From Mycolicibacterium malmesburyense (lineage in GTDB: Bacteria > Actinomycetota > Actinomycetes > Mycobacteriales > Mycobacteriaceae), in the NCBI RefSeq assembly GCF_001050015.1, contig NZ_CVTB01000077.1:22872-86871 (forward strand): a stretch of 64,000 bases of DNA. The letters run 5' to 3'. Below, in pieces: positions 1 through 11,958 of the stretch. Below the pieces are notes generated by a model that worked only from the letters and a program-made list of their open reading frames with translations, did not search any database and was not told where the DNA came from. Position numbers and translations under genes: made by a program. Positions within the stretch are counted from its first letter, which is position 1. Every line of letters starts with the position of its first letter.

Positions 1-156
1 GTGCTGGTGATGCTCGCGCTGCTGATCCAGTGGACGCGCAGCGACCAGCGCACGGCGAAGCGACTCGACCGCGCCGCCGACCGCGACGACGACGCGGACC
101 TCGCCGCCTACAACGCGATGCTGGCCGAACTCGCCCGCCGCGACGCCCGCAGCTGA
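1..156 (+). CDS. C-terminal fragment of CtaG/CopD-like cytochrome c oxidase assembly protein
   Basis: The open frame enters from the left edge and stops at TGA 154-156, leaving 51 residues. It begins with the end of a hydrophobic helix followed by a charged tail (QWTRSDQRTAKRLDRAADR, then a DADLAAYNAMLAELARR-type ending). This tail style is what I recall from actinobacterial CtaG (caa3_CtaG) membrane proteins, which help insert copper into cytochrome c oxidase. Only the tail is visible, so the assignment rests on that resemblance. Location upstream of the ssb-like and ettA genes agrees with my memory of fast-growing mycobacteria. Confidence 0.5.
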   Translation: MLVMLALLIQWTRSDQRTAKRLDRAADRDDDADLAAYNAMLAELARRDARS

Positions 157-243
157 CGGCGTTCGCGCGTCGGGCGCCTGGCGTCGGGCGTCGGGCGTTC
201 GGGCGCCGAGACCGACGATTTGGCTGCTTTCCGGCCGCCGAAA

Positions 244-263
244 CGACCATTGCGTCGGTTTCG
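244..263. repeat. Left 20-bp inverted repeat flanking the DUF559 gene
   Basis: The sequence CGACCATTGCGTCGGTTTCG here is found again, perfectly and in inverted orientation, at 1167-1186. The two copies bracket the DUF559 gene at 307-1149. The left copy also sits in a small hairpin, since CGAAAC (239-244) is complementary to GTTTCG (258-263). Confidence 0.8.
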
Positions 264-306
264 CGGACATTGGAGCTGAACCGATGGTCGCGGGCGTCCA
301 ATCTGT

Positions 307-1149
307 GTGGAGATTCCCTTCATCGGCAGTGACGCCGTGGCCGCCGGGCACCTCACCCGAGCCCGCTTGCGCAGTCAGTATCGACCGCTGTACCGCGGCG
401 TGTACGTACCGCGAGGCCACCAGGTTTCGCTGCGCGAGAGGATCGCCGGCGTATCCCTCGCCACGCCTTCGGCGGTGATCGCCGGGGTGGCCGCCTCCGC
501 GATACACGGCGCGAGATGGGTCGGCGACGACGTTCCCATCGAATTGGTCGCGGCGGTGCGGCGCCAGCGCGGTCTGATCGTCCGCGACGAGACCCTGGAC
601 GAGGACGAGATCACCGCGGTCGCGGGCATCCGGGTGACCACTCCGGCTCGGACCGCGTTCGACCAGGGCCGGCACCAGCCGCGCGGCCGTGCTGTCGCCC
701 GCCTGGACGCATTGATGAACGCTCGGCCGTTCGCTCCCGAGGATGTCGCGCTGCTGGCGAAACGGCATCGCGGTGTGCGTGGTCTGCGACGGCTACGGGC
801 GGCGTTGCCGCTGGTCGACGGCGGCGCCGAGTCTCCGAGGGAGACATGGTTGCGGCTGCTCTTCATCGATGCCGGGCTACCACGGCCCACCACGCAGGTC
901 GTCGTCTACGACGAGTGGGGCCGCTACGTCCGGCGCATCGACATGTGCTGGGAGGAGTTCAAGGTCGGCGCCGAATACGACGGAGAACAACACCTCACCA
1001 GCCGGCAACAGTATGTCCTCGACGTTCGGGTCAACCGTGTGCTGCAGCGGCTCGGCTGGCACGTCACCCACGTCATCAAGGAGGACCGCGGCGCCGACAT
1101 CGTCGAGCAGGTGCGAAACGCCCTGCTGTCGCAGGGCTGGCGCCCGTAG
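307..1149 (+). CDS. DUF559-type endonuclease-fold protein with AbiEi-like N-terminus
   Basis: This 280-residue protein starts at GTG 307. The N-terminal part (about 1-120, with RPLYRGVYVPRG and later RVTTPARTAFD) resembles the transcriptional-regulator-like proteins annotated as AbiEi-type antitoxins. The C-terminal third resembles DUF559, a Vsr-like restriction-endonuclease fold: IDMCWEEFKVGAEYDGEQH places acidic residues D212, E223 and D225 close together, as in a PD-(D/E)xK-type site. No toxin partner gene lies beside it. Its role is unknown; such proteins are common and scattered in mycobacteria and may be DNA-processing or defence related. It is flanked by perfect 20-bp inverted repeats (244-263 and 1167-1186) and is not part of an obvious operon. 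Confidence 0.7.
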   Translation: MEIPFIGSDAVAAGHLTRARLRSQYRPLYRGVYVPRGHQVSLRERIAGVSLATPSAVIAGVAASAIHGARWVGDDVPIELVAAVRRQRGLIVRDETLDEDEITAVAGIRVTTPARTAFDQGRHQPRGRAVARLDALMNARPFAPEDVALLAKRHRGVRGLRRLRAALPLVDGGAESPRETWLRLLFIDAGLPRPTTQVVVYDEWGRYVRRIDMCWEEFKVGAEYDGEQHLTSRQQYVLDVRVNRVLQRLGWHVTHVIKEDRGADIVEQVRNALLSQGWRP

Positions 1150-1166
1150 GTTCCGCGCCGTTCGCT

Positions 1167-1186
1167 CGAAACCGACGCAATGGTCG
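1167..1186. repeat. Right 20-bp inverted repeat flanking the DUF559 gene
   Basis: The sequence CGAAACCGACGCAATGGTCG is the exact reverse complement of the copy at 244-263. It begins 17 bp after the stop codon of the DUF559 gene. The homology ends abruptly on both sides. Confidence 0.8.
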
Positions 1187-1398
1187 ATCGCGGGCCCGAG
1201 GACCAACCAGAGCGTCGGTCTGGCGATGACGAAGGCACCCGCAGTTCATCCCCAACGCCGGATTCGTCCACAGGTCCGTCCCGCGATGCGTGCTCGCCGC
1301 CTTCCGGTGTCGGCGCCGCGGCGCTCAATGGCGGTGTCGCCGACGCGCCACGAGGCCGCCGGCACGGAAACGCAATGAATCAGTTGGAGGAGATCGTC

Positions 1399-1857
1399 AT
1401 GTTCGAGACACCGTTCACCATCGTCGGCAACATCGTCACCGACCCCATCCACCGGCGGGTGGGCGACCAGGAGATGGTCCGGTTCCGCGTCGCGAGCAAC
1501 TCGCGCCGCCGAACGGCCGAAGGAACATGGGAGCCTGGCAATTCGTTGTTCGTCACAGTGAACTGCTGGGGCCGGGTGGTCGCCGGGGCCAGCGCGGCGC
1601 TGGTCAAGGGCGACCCGGTCATCGTCGTCGGACACGTCTACACCAGCGAGTACGACGACCGCGACGGCAACCGCCGCTCATCGGTCGAAGTCCGCGCGAC
1701 GTCCGTCGGCCCGGACCTGGCCCGCTGCTCCGCCCGGCTCGACCGGGCCAGGCAGCAGACCGAACAGCAGAGCACCGACCCAGACGTCCAATCAGAAGAC
1801 AGCGGTGATGACGACGACGCGGAGCGGCCAGACGCGGCGCTGCCCCTGACCGCGTAG
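1399..1857 (+). CDS. Single-stranded DNA-binding (OB-fold) protein, Rv2478c-like
   Basis: This 152-residue protein has an SSB-type OB fold: FETPFTIVGNIVTDP at the N-terminus, then RFRVASNSRR and VNCWGRVV in the core, and an acidic tail. It lacks the C-terminal DDDIPF-type tip that canonical SSB uses to recruit partners, so it is probably the second, non-essential SSB (SsbB-like) rather than the replicative one. I chose ATG 1399 because a strong GGAGGAG (1386-1392) lies six bases upstream; the open frame extends further upstream but that part looks non-coding. It sits just before ettA, as in M. tuberculosis. Confidence 0.82.
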   Translation: MFETPFTIVGNIVTDPIHRRVGDQEMVRFRVASNSRRRTAEGTWEPGNSLFVTVNCWGRVVAGASAALVKGDPVIVVGHVYTSEYDDRDGNRRSSVEVRATSVGPDLARCSARLDRARQQTEQQSTDPDVQSEDSGDDDDAERPDAALPLTA

Positions 1858-1980
1858 CGGGGACACCACCGCCGGCGCAGGAACGCCTAGCTCGCTGGGC
1901 TGCGCCGGCGGGGCCACGCCTACGATGGTCCGCGAGCATCACCTGAAGAGATACGCGAATTTCGAAAGGCTTACCACGGC

Positions 1981-3654
<1,674 letters not shown>

Positions 3655-3789
3655 TCCGGCGGGGTAGCCGCGAACCGCCCTCGCGGGCTACTAGGGTCGT
3701 CTTCTGCGGACCGCGGCGCCGCTGCGCTCTTCGGGGCTGGTGGTGACATCCAATGACGGAGGTCCGCGCCTACAGTTCAGGAGCGTCGC

Positions 3790-6700
3790 ATGTCGGTGAA
3801 TCCGGAAGACGTCGGGAGATCAACGGGCGCCGGGGTGGGCGTCACCGGGGCCCACCAATCTTCTGGACTCGACGACGAGACCGTCGCGCGGTTGGCGCGG
3901 GCGTATGTGGAGACCTACCGGGGTCCGCACGCCGACGCTCCCACCGCCGACGCCACCGTCACGATGCCGGTGACGGCGACCGCGCAGCAGGTCGTGTCGC
4001 CGAACCTCATCGCCGCGCATCACCGGCTCGGCCGCTTCCGTCCCTACGGCGACACCCGCGTCGAGGTGTACCGCGCCGACGATCCGGCGGGCTTCGGCCC
4101 CGCGCTGCAAATCGTCACTGACCAGACCGCGATGGTGATGGACTCGGTCACGGTGTTGCTGCACCGCTTCGGGGTCGCCTACACCGCGATCATGAACCCG
4201 GTGATGCTGGTGCACCGTGCGCGGGCGGGCGAACTGCTCGACGTGGTGCCCGCCGCCGACCCCGGCGGGACGCGCGACGGCGTGTTCGAGGCCTGGATCC
4301 ACGTCCAGCTCGCCGCGACCGTGGATCCCAAGGCCCTGGCCCAGGTGGCGCAGATGCTGCCGAGCGTGCTCGCCGACGCGCGCCTCGTCGCGCTCGATGC
4401 CAACGAACTCTCTTCGGCGCTGCGCGGTTTGGCGCAGAACCTGGCCACCGACACCGGCGGCCGATTCCGCGGGCGCGACCGCGAGGACGTCGCCGCGCTG
4501 TTGCGGTGGCTGGCCGACGGACATTTCGTGCTCCTGGGCTATCAGCGGTGTTCGATCCGCGACGGCCACTCATCGGTCGACCCGACGAGCCGGCTGGGAA
4601 CGCTGCGGCTGCACCATGACGTGCTGCCGCCGCTGACGAACGGGCACGACCTGCTCGTGCTCGCCCAAGCCACCATGCCGAGCTACCTGCGTTACGGCGC
4701 CTATCCCTACATCGTCGTCGTGCGCGAACAGGACGGGCCGACCGCCATCGAGCATCGCTTCGTCGGGCTGTTCACGGTGGCGGCGATGAACGCCAATGTG
4801 CTTGAGATCCCGCTGATCTCGCGTAGGGTCAACGAGGCGCTGGCGCTGTCGCGCAACGATCCCAGCCACCCGGGACAACTACTGCTCGACATCATCCAGA
4901 CCATTCCGCGCTCGGAACTGTTCGCGCTGTCGGCGCGGGACGTGTTGGACATGGTCAAGGCCGTCGTCGACCTCGGGTCGCGTCGGCGCACGCTGATGTT
5001 CATGCGCGCCGATTCGCTCGCGCATTTCGTCTCGTGCCTGGTGTACCTCCCGCGCGACCGCTACACCACCGCGGTGCGGCTCGAAATGCAGGACATCCTC
5101 GTGCGCGAGCTCGGCGGGGAGAGCATCGAGTACACGGCGCGGGTCAGTGAATCCCCGTGGGCGGTGGTCCATTTCTCCGTACGCATGCCCGACGGCGTCA
5201 GCGCCCGCGACATCGACACCTCCGCGGCCAACGAGTCGCGCATCCAGGACCTGCTGACCGAGGCGGCCCGCACCTGGGGCGACCGGCTGATCGGCGCCGT
5301 GAAGACGGGTTCGATCGGACAGCGCACGGCGCAACACTACTCCGGGGCCTTTTCCGAGGCGTACAAGCAGGCTGTCACGCCGCTCGACGCGATCGGCGAC
5401 ATCGCGATCATCGAGGACCTGCAGGCCGGTTCGATCAAACCGGTGCTCACCGACCTCGAAGAGGGCACCGCGCAGCTCACCCTGTACCTGGGTGGACACT
5501 CCGCGTCGCTGAGCGATCTGTTGCCGATGCTGCAGTCGATGGGTGTGGTCGTGCTCGAAGAGCGGCCGTTCACCGTGGAGCGGCACGACGGGCTCGCCGT
5601 GTGGATCTACCAGTTCAAAATCTCGCCGCACAAGTCGATTCCGCGCATCGAGTCCGAAGCCGAACGGGCCGACACCGCGACGCGGTTCGCCGACGCGTTG
5701 ACCGCGATCTGGCACGGCCGCGCCGAGACCGACCGGTTCAACGAGCTGGTGATGCGGGCCGGGCTGAACTGGCAGCAGGTCGGCGTTCTGCGCAGCTATG
5801 CGAAATACCTGCGGCAGGCGGGTTTTCCGTACAGCCAGTCGCACATCGAGGCCGTCATCAACGACCACGCCAAGACCGCGCGCTCGCTGGTCGAACTGTT
5901 CGAGGCGCTGTTCTACCCGTTCGAGACCGAGAGGGGCGATGGGCCGAAACGCCGCGACGCCCAGGCCGCCGCGGCGGCGGTGAGCGCCGACATCGACGCG
6001 CTGGTCAGCCTCGACACCGACCGGGTGCTGCGGGCATTCGCGTCGATGATCCAGGCGACGCTTCGCACCAACTACTTCGTCAGGCGGCAGGAGTCGGCGC
6101 GTCATCAGGATGTGTTGTCGTTCAAGCTCGACCCCGGCCTGATCGACGAATTGCCGCTTCCGCGACCGAGATTCGAAATCTTCGTGTACTCGCCGCGGGT
6201 CGAGGGCGTGCACCTGCGGTTCGGCTACGTGGCGCGCGGCGGGTTGCGCTGGTCGGACCGCCGCGAGGACTTCCGCACCGAGATCCTCGGGCTGGTCAAG
6301 GCGCAGGCCGTCAAGAATGCGGTGATCGTGCCCGTCGGCGCCAAGGGTGGATTCGTCGTCAAGCAGCCACCGACGCCCACCGGCGACGCGGCCGTGGACC
6401 GCGAAGCCCAACGCAGCGAGGGTGTGGCCTGTTATCAGCTGTTCATCGCCGGCCTGCTCGATGTGACCGACAACGTCGACAAGGCCACCGGAGCGGTGGT
6501 TCCACCGCCGGATGTGGTGCGCCGCGACGGGGACGACGCGTATCTCGTCGTCGCCGCCGACAAGGGCACCGCGACGTTCTCCGACATCGCCAACGAGGTC
6601 GCGAAGTCCTACGGTTTCTGGCTCGGCGACGCGTTCGCCTCGGGCGGATCGGTGGGTTACGACCACAAGGCGATGGGGATCACCGCCAAGGGCGCGTGGG

Positions 6701-8682
6701 AGTCGGTCAAGCGACACTTCCGCGAGATGGGCGTCGACACCCAGTCCGAGGACTTCACCGTCGTCGGGATCGGCGACATGAGCGGCGACGTGTTCGGCAA
6801 CGGGATGTTGCTGTCCAAGCACATTCGCCTGTTGGCCGCCTTCGACCACCGCCACATCTTCATCGATCCCGACCCCGACGCCGCGCGGTCGTGGGAGGAA
6901 CGCAAGCGCCTGTTCGACCTGCCCCGCTCGAGTTGGGAGGACTACGACACCTCGCTGATCAGTGAGGGCGGCGGCGTCTACAGCAGGGAGCACAAGTCGA
7001 TCCAGATCACCCCGCAGGCCCGCGCCGCGCTGGGCATGGACGACGACGTCGACGAGCTGACCCCGCCTGCCCTGATCAAGGCGATCCTCAAGGCGCCGGC
7101 CGACCTGTTGTTCAACGGCGGCATCGGCACCTACATCAAGGCCGAGAGCGAATCCGACGTCGATGTCGGCGACCGTGCCAACGACCCGGTCCGCGTGAAC
7201 GGAAGCCAGTTGCGCGTCAAGGTCGTCGGCGAGGGCGGCAACCTGGGTGTGACCGCGCTGGGCCGCATCGAATTCGACCTCGCGGGCGGCCGGATCAACA
7301 CCGACGCGCTGGACAACTCGGCCGGTGTCGACTGTTCCGACCACGAGGTCAACATCAAGATCCTGATCGACTCGCTGGTGACCGCCGACAAGGTCAGGCC
7401 CGAAGACCGCACCGAACTGCTGTTGTCGATGACCGACGAGGTCGGCCGGTTGGTGCTGCAGGACAACGAGGACCAGAACGACCTGATGGGCACCAGCCGC
7501 GCCAACGCGGCGAGCCTGCTTCCGGTGCACGCGCGCATGATCCAGGCGCTCGTCGCCGACCGTGGCCTCAACCGCGAACTGGAGGCGCTGCCGTCGGAGA
7601 AGGAGATCCATCGCCGCACCGACGTCGGAATCGGTTTGACGTCACCGGAACTGGCGACGCTGATGGCCCATGTGAAGCTGGCCCTCAAGTCCGACGTGCT
7701 GGCCAGCGACCTGCCCGACCAGGAAGCGTTCGCGTCCCGGCTGCCGCGGTATTTCCCCGAGAAGCTGCGTGAGCCGTTCGCCGCGGATATCCGGTCGCAC
7801 CAACTGCGCCGGGAGATCGTCACCACCATGCTGGTCAACGACCTCGTGGACACCAGCGGGATCACCTACGCGTACCGCATCAGCGAGGACGCCGGGGTGG
7901 GCCCGGTGGACGCCGTACGCAGTTACGCCGCGGCCAACGCAATCTTTCGAATCAACGACGTCTGGCGGCAGATCCGGACCGCGGGAAGCGACGGCGTACC
8001 AGTGAACGTGACCGACCGGATGACGCTCGATCTTCGCCGGCTGGTCGACCGGGCAGGACGCTGGATGCTCAGCTACCGTCCGCAGCCGCTGGCCGTGGGC
8101 GCCGAGATCAACCGGTTCGCCGTCAAGGTGGCCGCGCTGACACCGCGGATGCCGGACTGGCTGCGCGGCGACGACGAGGCGATCGTGTCCAGGGAGACCG
8201 ACGAATTCGCCTCGCGTGGCGTTCCGAGGGATCTCGCGTACACCGTCGCGACGGGGCTGTACCAGTTCAGCCTCCTCGACATCATCGACATCGGTGACAT
8301 CGTCGACCGCGAACCCGACGAGGTCGCCGACACCTACTTCGCGTTGATGAACTACCTCAACACCGACACCCTGCTCACCGCGGTGTCGCGGCTCGAACGC
8401 GACGACCGCTGGCATTCGTTGGCGCGCCTGGCTATTCGCGATGACATTTACGGATCGCTGCGGTCGCTGTGCCTGGACGTGCTGGCGGTCGGCGAGCCGG
8501 ACGAGACAGGCGAGGAGAAGATCGCGGAGTGGGAGACGACGAACGGCTCGCGGGTGGACCGCGCCCGTCGCACGCTCGACGAGATACACGAGAGCGGTCA
8601 GCACGACCTGGCGACGCTGTCGGTGGCGGCGCGTCAGATCCGTAGCATGACACGAAACAGCGGAACGGGGACTTCTCGATGA
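3790..8682 (+). CDS. gdh: NAD-specific glutamate dehydrogenase, large 180-kDa type
   Basis: This 1630-residue enzyme belongs to the large NAD-GDH class and catalyses oxidative deamination of glutamate to 2-oxoglutarate and ammonium. The long N-terminal half (about 1-700) carries ACT-like regulatory segments. The dehydrogenase core begins near [16 protein letters not shown] (about 816) with [12 protein letters not shown] shortly after. A nucleotide-binding region follows, including [12 protein letters not shown] and [18 protein letters not shown]. In mycobacteria this enzyme is inhibited by the FHA protein GarA, which also controls 2-oxoglutarate decarboxylation. The gene overlaps the downstream thioesterase by four bases (ATGA), so the two are probably co-translated. 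Confidence 0.95.
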   Translation: MSVNPEDVGRSTGAGVGVTGAHQSSGLDDETVARLARAYVETYRGPHADAPTADATVTMPVTATAQQVVSPNLIAAHHRLGRFRPYGDTRVEVYRADDPAGFGPALQIVTDQTAMVMDSVTVLLHRFGVAYTAIMNPVMLVHRARAGELLDVVPAADPGGTRDGVFEAWIHVQLAATVDPKALAQVAQMLPSVLADARLVALDANELSSALRGLAQNLATDTGGRFRGRDREDVAALLRWLADGHFVLLGYQRCSIRDGHSSVDPTSRLGTLRLHHDVLPPLTNGHDLLVLAQATMPSYLRYGAYPYIVVVREQDGPTAIEHRFVGLFTVAAMNANVLEIPLISRRVNEALALSRNDPSHPGQLLLDIIQTIPRSELFALSARDVLDMVKAVVDLGSRRRTLMFMRADSLAHFVSCLVYLPRDRYTTAVRLEMQDILVRELGGESIEYTARVSESPWAVVHFSVRMPDGVSARDIDTSAANESRIQDLLTEAARTWGDRLIGAVKTGSIGQRTAQHYSGAFSEAYKQAVTPLDAIGDIAIIEDLQAGSIKPVLTDLEEGTAQLTLYLGGHSASLSDLLPMLQSMGVVVLEERPFTVERHDGLAVWIYQFKISPHKSIPRIESEAERADTATRFADALTAIWHGRAETDRFNELVMRAGLNWQQVGVLRSYAKYLRQAGFPYSQSHIEAVINDHAKTARSLVELFEALFYPFETERGDGPKRRDAQAAAAAVSADIDALVSLDTDRVLRAFASMIQATLRTNYFVRRQESARHQDVLSFKLDPGLIDELPLPRPRFEIFVYSPRVEGVHLRFGYVARGGLRWSDRREDFRTEILGLVKAQAVKNAVIVPVGAKGGFVVKQPPTPTGDAAVDREAQRSEGVACYQLFIAGLLDVTDNVDKATGAVVPPPDVVRRDGDDAYLVVAADKGTATFSDIANEVAKSYGFWLGDAFASGGSVGYDHKAMGITAKGAWESVKRHFREMGVDTQSEDFTVVGIGDMSGDVFGNGMLLSKHIRLLAAFDHRHIFIDPDPDAARSWEERKRLFDLPRSSWEDYDTSLISEGGGVYSREHKSIQITPQARAALGMDDDVDELTPPALIKAILKAPADLLFNGGIGTYIKAESESDVDVGDRANDPVRVNGSQLRVKVVGEGGNLGVTALGRIEFDLAGGRINTDALDNSAGVDCSDHEVNIKILIDSLVTADKVRPEDRTELLLSMTDEVGRLVLQDNEDQNDLMGTSRANAASLLPVHARMIQALVADRGLNRELEALPSEKEIHRRTDVGIGLTSPELATLMAHVKLALKSDVLASDLPDQEAFASRLPRYFPEKLREPFAADIRSHQLRREIVTTMLVNDLVDTSGITYAYRISEDAGVGPVDAVRSYAAANAIFRINDVWRQIRTAGSDGVPVNVTDRMTLDLRRLVDRAGRWMLSYRPQPLAVGAEINRFAVKVAALTPRMPDWLRGDDEAIVSRETDEFASRGVPRDLAYTVATGLYQFSLLDIIDIGDIVDREPDEVADTYFALMNYLNTDTLLTAVSRLERDDRWHSLARLAIRDDIYGSLRSLCLDVLAVGEPDETGEEKIAEWETTNGSRVDRARRTLDEIHESGQHDLATLSVAARQIRSMTRNSGTGTSR

Positions 8683-9122
8683 CAAGCGCTGACGGCGCGC
8701 AAGTCTCCGGCGGCGCAGGCTTTGTCGCGCCGGTCCATGTGCGGTGGTCGGATATCGACATGTACCAGCACATCAACCACGCCACCATGGTGACGATCCT
8801 CGAGGAGGCCCGGATCCCGTTCTTGCGCGAACCGTTCGGCCCCGAGATCGAGACCATCGGATTGCTCATCGCCGAGGTCAACATCTCGTACAAGGCCCAA
8901 CTGCGGCTGATCGATTCGCCCTTGCAGGTGACCATGTGGTCCAAGCGCGTCCGCTCGGTCGATTTCACCGTCGGGTACGAGGTGCGGTCGGTCGGGGCGG
9001 CGCCGGACTCGAAGCCGGCGGTGATCGCCGACACCCAGTTGGCCGCCGTGCACATCAAAGAGCAGCGGCTGCATCGACTCTCACCGCAGCAGAAAGAGTA
9101 TCTGCAGCGATGGACACGATGA
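8679..9122 (+). CDS. Acyl-CoA thioesterase, 4HBT hotdog family
   Basis: This 147-residue single-domain hotdog protein has the 4-hydroxybenzoyl-CoA thioesterase signature [16 protein letters not shown] near residues 22-37, where the aspartates and the HxN pair form the active site region. [10 protein letters not shown] follows, as in YbgC/FcbC-type enzymes. The substrate acyl-CoA cannot be read from sequence. It overlaps gdh at its start and the next gene at its stop by four bases each, making a translationally coupled trio. M. tuberculosis Rv2475c is the syntenic equivalent. Confidence 0.88.
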   Translation: MTSADGAQVSGGAGFVAPVHVRWSDIDMYQHINHATMVTILEEARIPFLREPFGPEIETIGLLIAEVNISYKAQLRLIDSPLQVTMWSKRVRSVDFTVGYEVRSVGAAPDSKPAVIADTQLAAVHIKEQRLHRLSPQQKEYLQRWTR

Positions 9123-9778
9123 CGGTGTCCGAGCGGGGTGTCTGGCTGTCCGACCCGCCGCACCGTGACGATCTCGCCGCGTTCGCCGACCGGGCGCTGC
9201 GCCTCGACGAGGCCGCGGTCATCAGGCTGCGGCAACGGGCCGACGGGTTGTTGGTCGCCTGGGTGGCAACGGGATTCGACGTCCTGGCCAGCCGGGTGGT
9301 CAGCGGCCGGGTCAATCCGCCGGATCTCTCGGCGGGCGCCGACGCGCTGGCCGCCGGGTTGCGGGCGATGGACCGCAGCGGCTTCGTCGAGCCCGGCTTC
9401 GCACTGGACTCCGCGTGGCGCGGCGCGCTCCCGCCGGACTCCGGCTTCGTCCACCTCGACGATGTGCCGGCCCGCGTCGTGCTCGACCTCGCCGAACGCG
9501 GTGGAGCCCTGGCCAAGCAGCACACCGGCGGGCACGGTCCTCCGGTGTCGCTGCTGGAACAGGAGGTCGTGGCGATCAGTTCCGGCGACGAGCGCGTCGG
9601 CATTCCGATGCGGTGTGTATTCGCCTTGACGGCAATGGGTTTCCTACCGCAGGCGGGTTCGGCGGTGTCGGCCGACGAGATCGTGCGGGTGCGGGCGTCT
9701 CCGACCTGGCTGCGCATCGACGCCCGCTTCGGCTCGGTGTACCGCCGCCGCGGCGACCCGGCCGTCGTCCTGCTCTGA
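9119..9778 (+). CDS. Conserved protein of unknown function, Rv2474c-like
   Basis: This 219-residue soluble protein has no recognisable catalytic motif, signal peptide or membrane segment. It is rich in Ala, Arg and Asp and contains a GHGPPVSLLEQEVV stretch in the middle. I placed the start at ATG 9119 because it overlaps the preceding stop codon as ATGA; an in-frame ATG at 9110 would add three residues. Conservation of the gdh, thioesterase, Rv2474c-like order across mycobacteria suggests a related job, but no function can be assigned. It ends against a 66-bp palindromic repeat and the oppositely oriented aglA. Confidence 0.8.
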   Translation: MTVSERGVWLSDPPHRDDLAAFADRALRLDEAAVIRLRQRADGLLVAWVATGFDVLASRVVSGRVNPPDLSAGADALAAGLRAMDRSGFVEPGFALDSAWRGALPPDSGFVHLDDVPARVVLDLAERGGALAKQHTGGHGPPVSLLEQEVVAISSGDERVGIPMRCVFALTAMGFLPQAGSAVSADEIVRVRASPTWLRIDARFGSVYRRRGDPAVVLL

Positions 9779-9787
9779 CCCCCCTGC

Positions 9788-9853
9788 TGTGCGAGCGACC
9801 GTGTTTGCACAGTGACACGCCGCGATTCGTGTGCATTCCGCGGTCGCTCGCGG
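9788..9853. repeat. 66-bp palindromic repeat element, copy 1
   Basis: The element has perfect 10-bp terminal arms, GCGAGCGACC (9791-9800) and GGTCGCTCGC (9842-9851), around a core containing GACACGCCGCGA. A second copy, inverted relative to this one, lies at 13799-13864 with the same arms and the same core. It occupies almost the whole gap between two converging genes and could act as a hairpin or bidirectional transcription stop, but there is no T-tract. Confidence 0.75.
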
Positions 9854-9858
9854 AGGAC

Positions 9859-11424
9859 TCAGACCAGCCAGGCGGCGGCGTCGGGCGGCAGGACGCCGCC
9901 GGACACCTCGGTGCTGGCCAGGAGGACCTGACCCTCCGGCAGCGGTATCGGTCGCGAGCCCGCGTTCAGCACGCACACCAATCCGCCGCTGCGATGGAAC
10001 ACCAGGCTGTCGGCGGGGGAGTCCAGCCACTCGACCGTGAGCCCGCCGAATTCGGCACGGCGCGAGCACAATTCGAAAGCCCGCCGGAAGAACGCCAGCG
10101 TCGAACCGGGATCGGCCAGCTGCTTCTCCACCGTCAGCGCCGCCCAGCCGCGAGGCATCGGCAGCCAGGTACGGGGGTTGGCCGAGAATCCGAACGGGGG
10201 AGCCTCGCCGTCCCACGGCATCGGGATCCGGCTGCCGTCGCGCCCGCGTCGGGTGTGTCCGGACCGCTCCCACACGGGATCGCGCAGCGCCTCGTCGGGC
10301 AGGTCGACGTTCGGCAACCCCAGTTCCTCGCCGTTGTAGACGAACACCGGCCCGGGCAACGCGAGCATCACCAACGCCATCGCCTTGGCCCGCGCCAACC
10401 CGACGCCGCCACCGCCGTAGCGGGTGGGCTCGCGGTCGACGTCGTGGTTGGCCAGCGTCCAGGTCGGAACGGCGCCCACCGACTCGACGGCGGCCAGGGA
10501 GTTTTCGATCGCCTCTCGGATGTCGGCGGCGTCGAACGCCGCGCGCACCAGGCGGAAGTTGAAGCCCAGGTGCAATTCGTCGGAGCGGACATACCGGGCG
10601 AACTGTTCGTTGTCGTAGACCCAGACCTCGCCGATCGCAACGGATTCCGGGTAGTCGTCGAACACGCGGCGGATCCGGCGGTGGATCTCGTGCACGCCGT
10701 CGTTGTTGAAGCGGGGGTCGTCGTCCATCTCCGCGAGCAACATCTCGCGTTCGACGACGCGCATGTCGGGAAGCCCCGGCGGCTTGGCCATGCCGTGCGC
10801 GACGTCGATCCGAAAGCCGTCGACCCCGCGGTCGAGCCAGAACCGAAGCGTCTGTTCGAGGTCGTCGAAGACCTCGGGGTTCTCCCAGTCGAGGTCCGGT
10901 TGCTCGGCGTCGAACAGGTGTAGATACCACTGGCCGGGGCTGCCGTCGGCTTCGGTCACCCGGGTCCACGCGGGGCCGCCGAAGATCGACACCCAGTTGT
11001 TGGGCGGCTCCGAGCCGCCGGGACCGGTGCCGTCGCGGAAGATGTACCGCTCGCGCTCCGCGCTGCCCGGAGGCGCGACCAACGCGGCCTGAAACCAGGG
11101 ATGCGCGGAACTGGTGTGGTTGGGCACCAGATCCATCGTCACCTTGATGCCCCGGTCGTGGGCCGCCGCGATGAGCCGGTCCAACGCGGCCATGCCGCCG
11201 AACAGCGGGTCGACGTCGCGCGGGTCGGCCACGTCATAGCCGTTGTCGGCCATCGGCGAGACCATCACCGGGTTGAGCCAGATCGCGTCGATGCCGAGCG
11301 TCGTCAGGTAGTCCAGGCCGGCGGTCACACCGTCGAGGTCTCCGACGCCGTCACCGTCGCTGTCGCGGAACGACCGCGGGTAGACCTGATAGAACAGCGC
11401 ATCCGACCACCAGGGACTGTTCAT
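9859..11424 (-). CDS. aglA: Alpha-glucosidase, glycoside hydrolase family 13
   Basis: This 521-residue GH13 enzyme hydrolyses or transfers alpha-glucosyl residues. The barrel motifs are clear: SPWWSDALFYQVYPRSFRD at the N-terminus, DLVPNHTS (98-105), the nucleophile D207 in GFRIDVAHGM, the acid/base E266 in AIGEVW and the transition-state stabiliser D328 in NHD. There is no signal peptide, so it is cytosolic. Family members include oligo-1,6-glucosidase, trehalose-directed enzymes and isomaltulose synthase; specificity is not decided here. The ATG overlaps the glbO stop by one base (TGATG), so the two genes form an operon, as with Rv2471-Rv2470. Confidence 0.92.
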   Translation of the reverse strand: MNSPWWSDALFYQVYPRSFRDSDGDGVGDLDGVTAGLDYLTTLGIDAIWLNPVMVSPMADNGYDVADPRDVDPLFGGMAALDRLIAAAHDRGIKVTMDLVPNHTSSAHPWFQAALVAPPGSAERERYIFRDGTGPGGSEPPNNWVSIFGGPAWTRVTEADGSPGQWYLHLFDAEQPDLDWENPEVFDDLEQTLRFWLDRGVDGFRIDVAHGMAKPPGLPDMRVVEREMLLAEMDDDPRFNNDGVHEIHRRIRRVFDDYPESVAIGEVWVYDNEQFARYVRSDELHLGFNFRLVRAAFDAADIREAIENSLAAVESVGAVPTWTLANHDVDREPTRYGGGGVGLARAKAMALVMLALPGPVFVYNGEELGLPNVDLPDEALRDPVWERSGHTRRGRDGSRIPMPWDGEAPPFGFSANPRTWLPMPRGWAALTVEKQLADPGSTLAFFRRAFELCSRRAEFGGLTVEWLDSPADSLVFHRSGGLVCVLNAGSRPIPLPEGQVLLASTEVSGGVLPPDAAAWLV

Positions 11425-11819
11425 CAGAATGGTGCGTTCACCATCGAGTGGGCGGCCATCTCCAGATACGCCAACAGTTCCTTGCGGTGTTCGTCGTCGA
11501 GCGTTTGCGGGTCGATCTCCGCGACCGCGGTGTGCATGCACCGCAGCCAGGCGTCGCGCTCGATGTAGCCGATCCGGAACGGGGCGTGGCGCATCCTCAA
11601 CCTCGGATGCCCACGCTGGTCGGAGTACGTGCGAGGGCCGCCCCAGTACTGCTCGAGGAACATCCGCAACCGCACCTCGGCCGGACCGAGGTCCTCCTCG
11701 GGATACAGCGGGCGCAGGATTTCGTCCTCGCGGACCAACTCGTAGAACCGCGCCACGATCGCGCGGAACGTCTCGTGGCCACCGACTTCGTCGTAGAACG
11801 ACCTCTGTGGCTGTGTCAC
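11424..11819 (-). CDS. glbO: Group II truncated haemoglobin TrHbO
   Basis: This 131-residue protein is a two-over-two globin. Compared with M. tuberculosis GlbO (offset of three residues), the haem-pocket residues are all present: Tyr26 (B10), Tyr39 (CD1), proximal His78 (F8) and Trp91 (G8). The core block [20 protein letters not shown] is diagnostic. TrHbO binds oxygen tightly, is membrane-associated in mycobacteria and is linked to respiration and redox stress. I chose GTG 11819 ([14 protein letters not shown]) because the longer frame upstream has no globin sequence. Translation is coupled to aglA. Confidence 0.93.
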   Translation of the reverse strand: MTQPQRSFYDEVGGHETFRAIVARFYELVREDEILRPLYPEEDLGPAEVRLRMFLEQYWGGPRTYSDQRGHPRLRMRHAPFRIGYIERDAWLRCMHTAVAEIDPQTLDDEHRKELLAYLEMAAHSMVNAPF

Positions 11820-11958
11820 GCCACCATTGTTCCAAGTTGCTGGATTGGCCAGGTCAGGCGGTCGCGCCACGCGATGTTCACCCAATTGACCTGCGAACAC
11901 GTCGAGAATTGTCGTGCGATTCACAGGAATCCGTGGTGAACTGTCGGACGGAGGACGT

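Noticed and set aside
4879..7611. 910-codon open frame on the minus strand inside gdh
   Set aside because: It is the antisense shadow of a very GC-rich gene; the plus frame has clear glutamate dehydrogenase motifs throughout and the minus translation has no recognisable domain.
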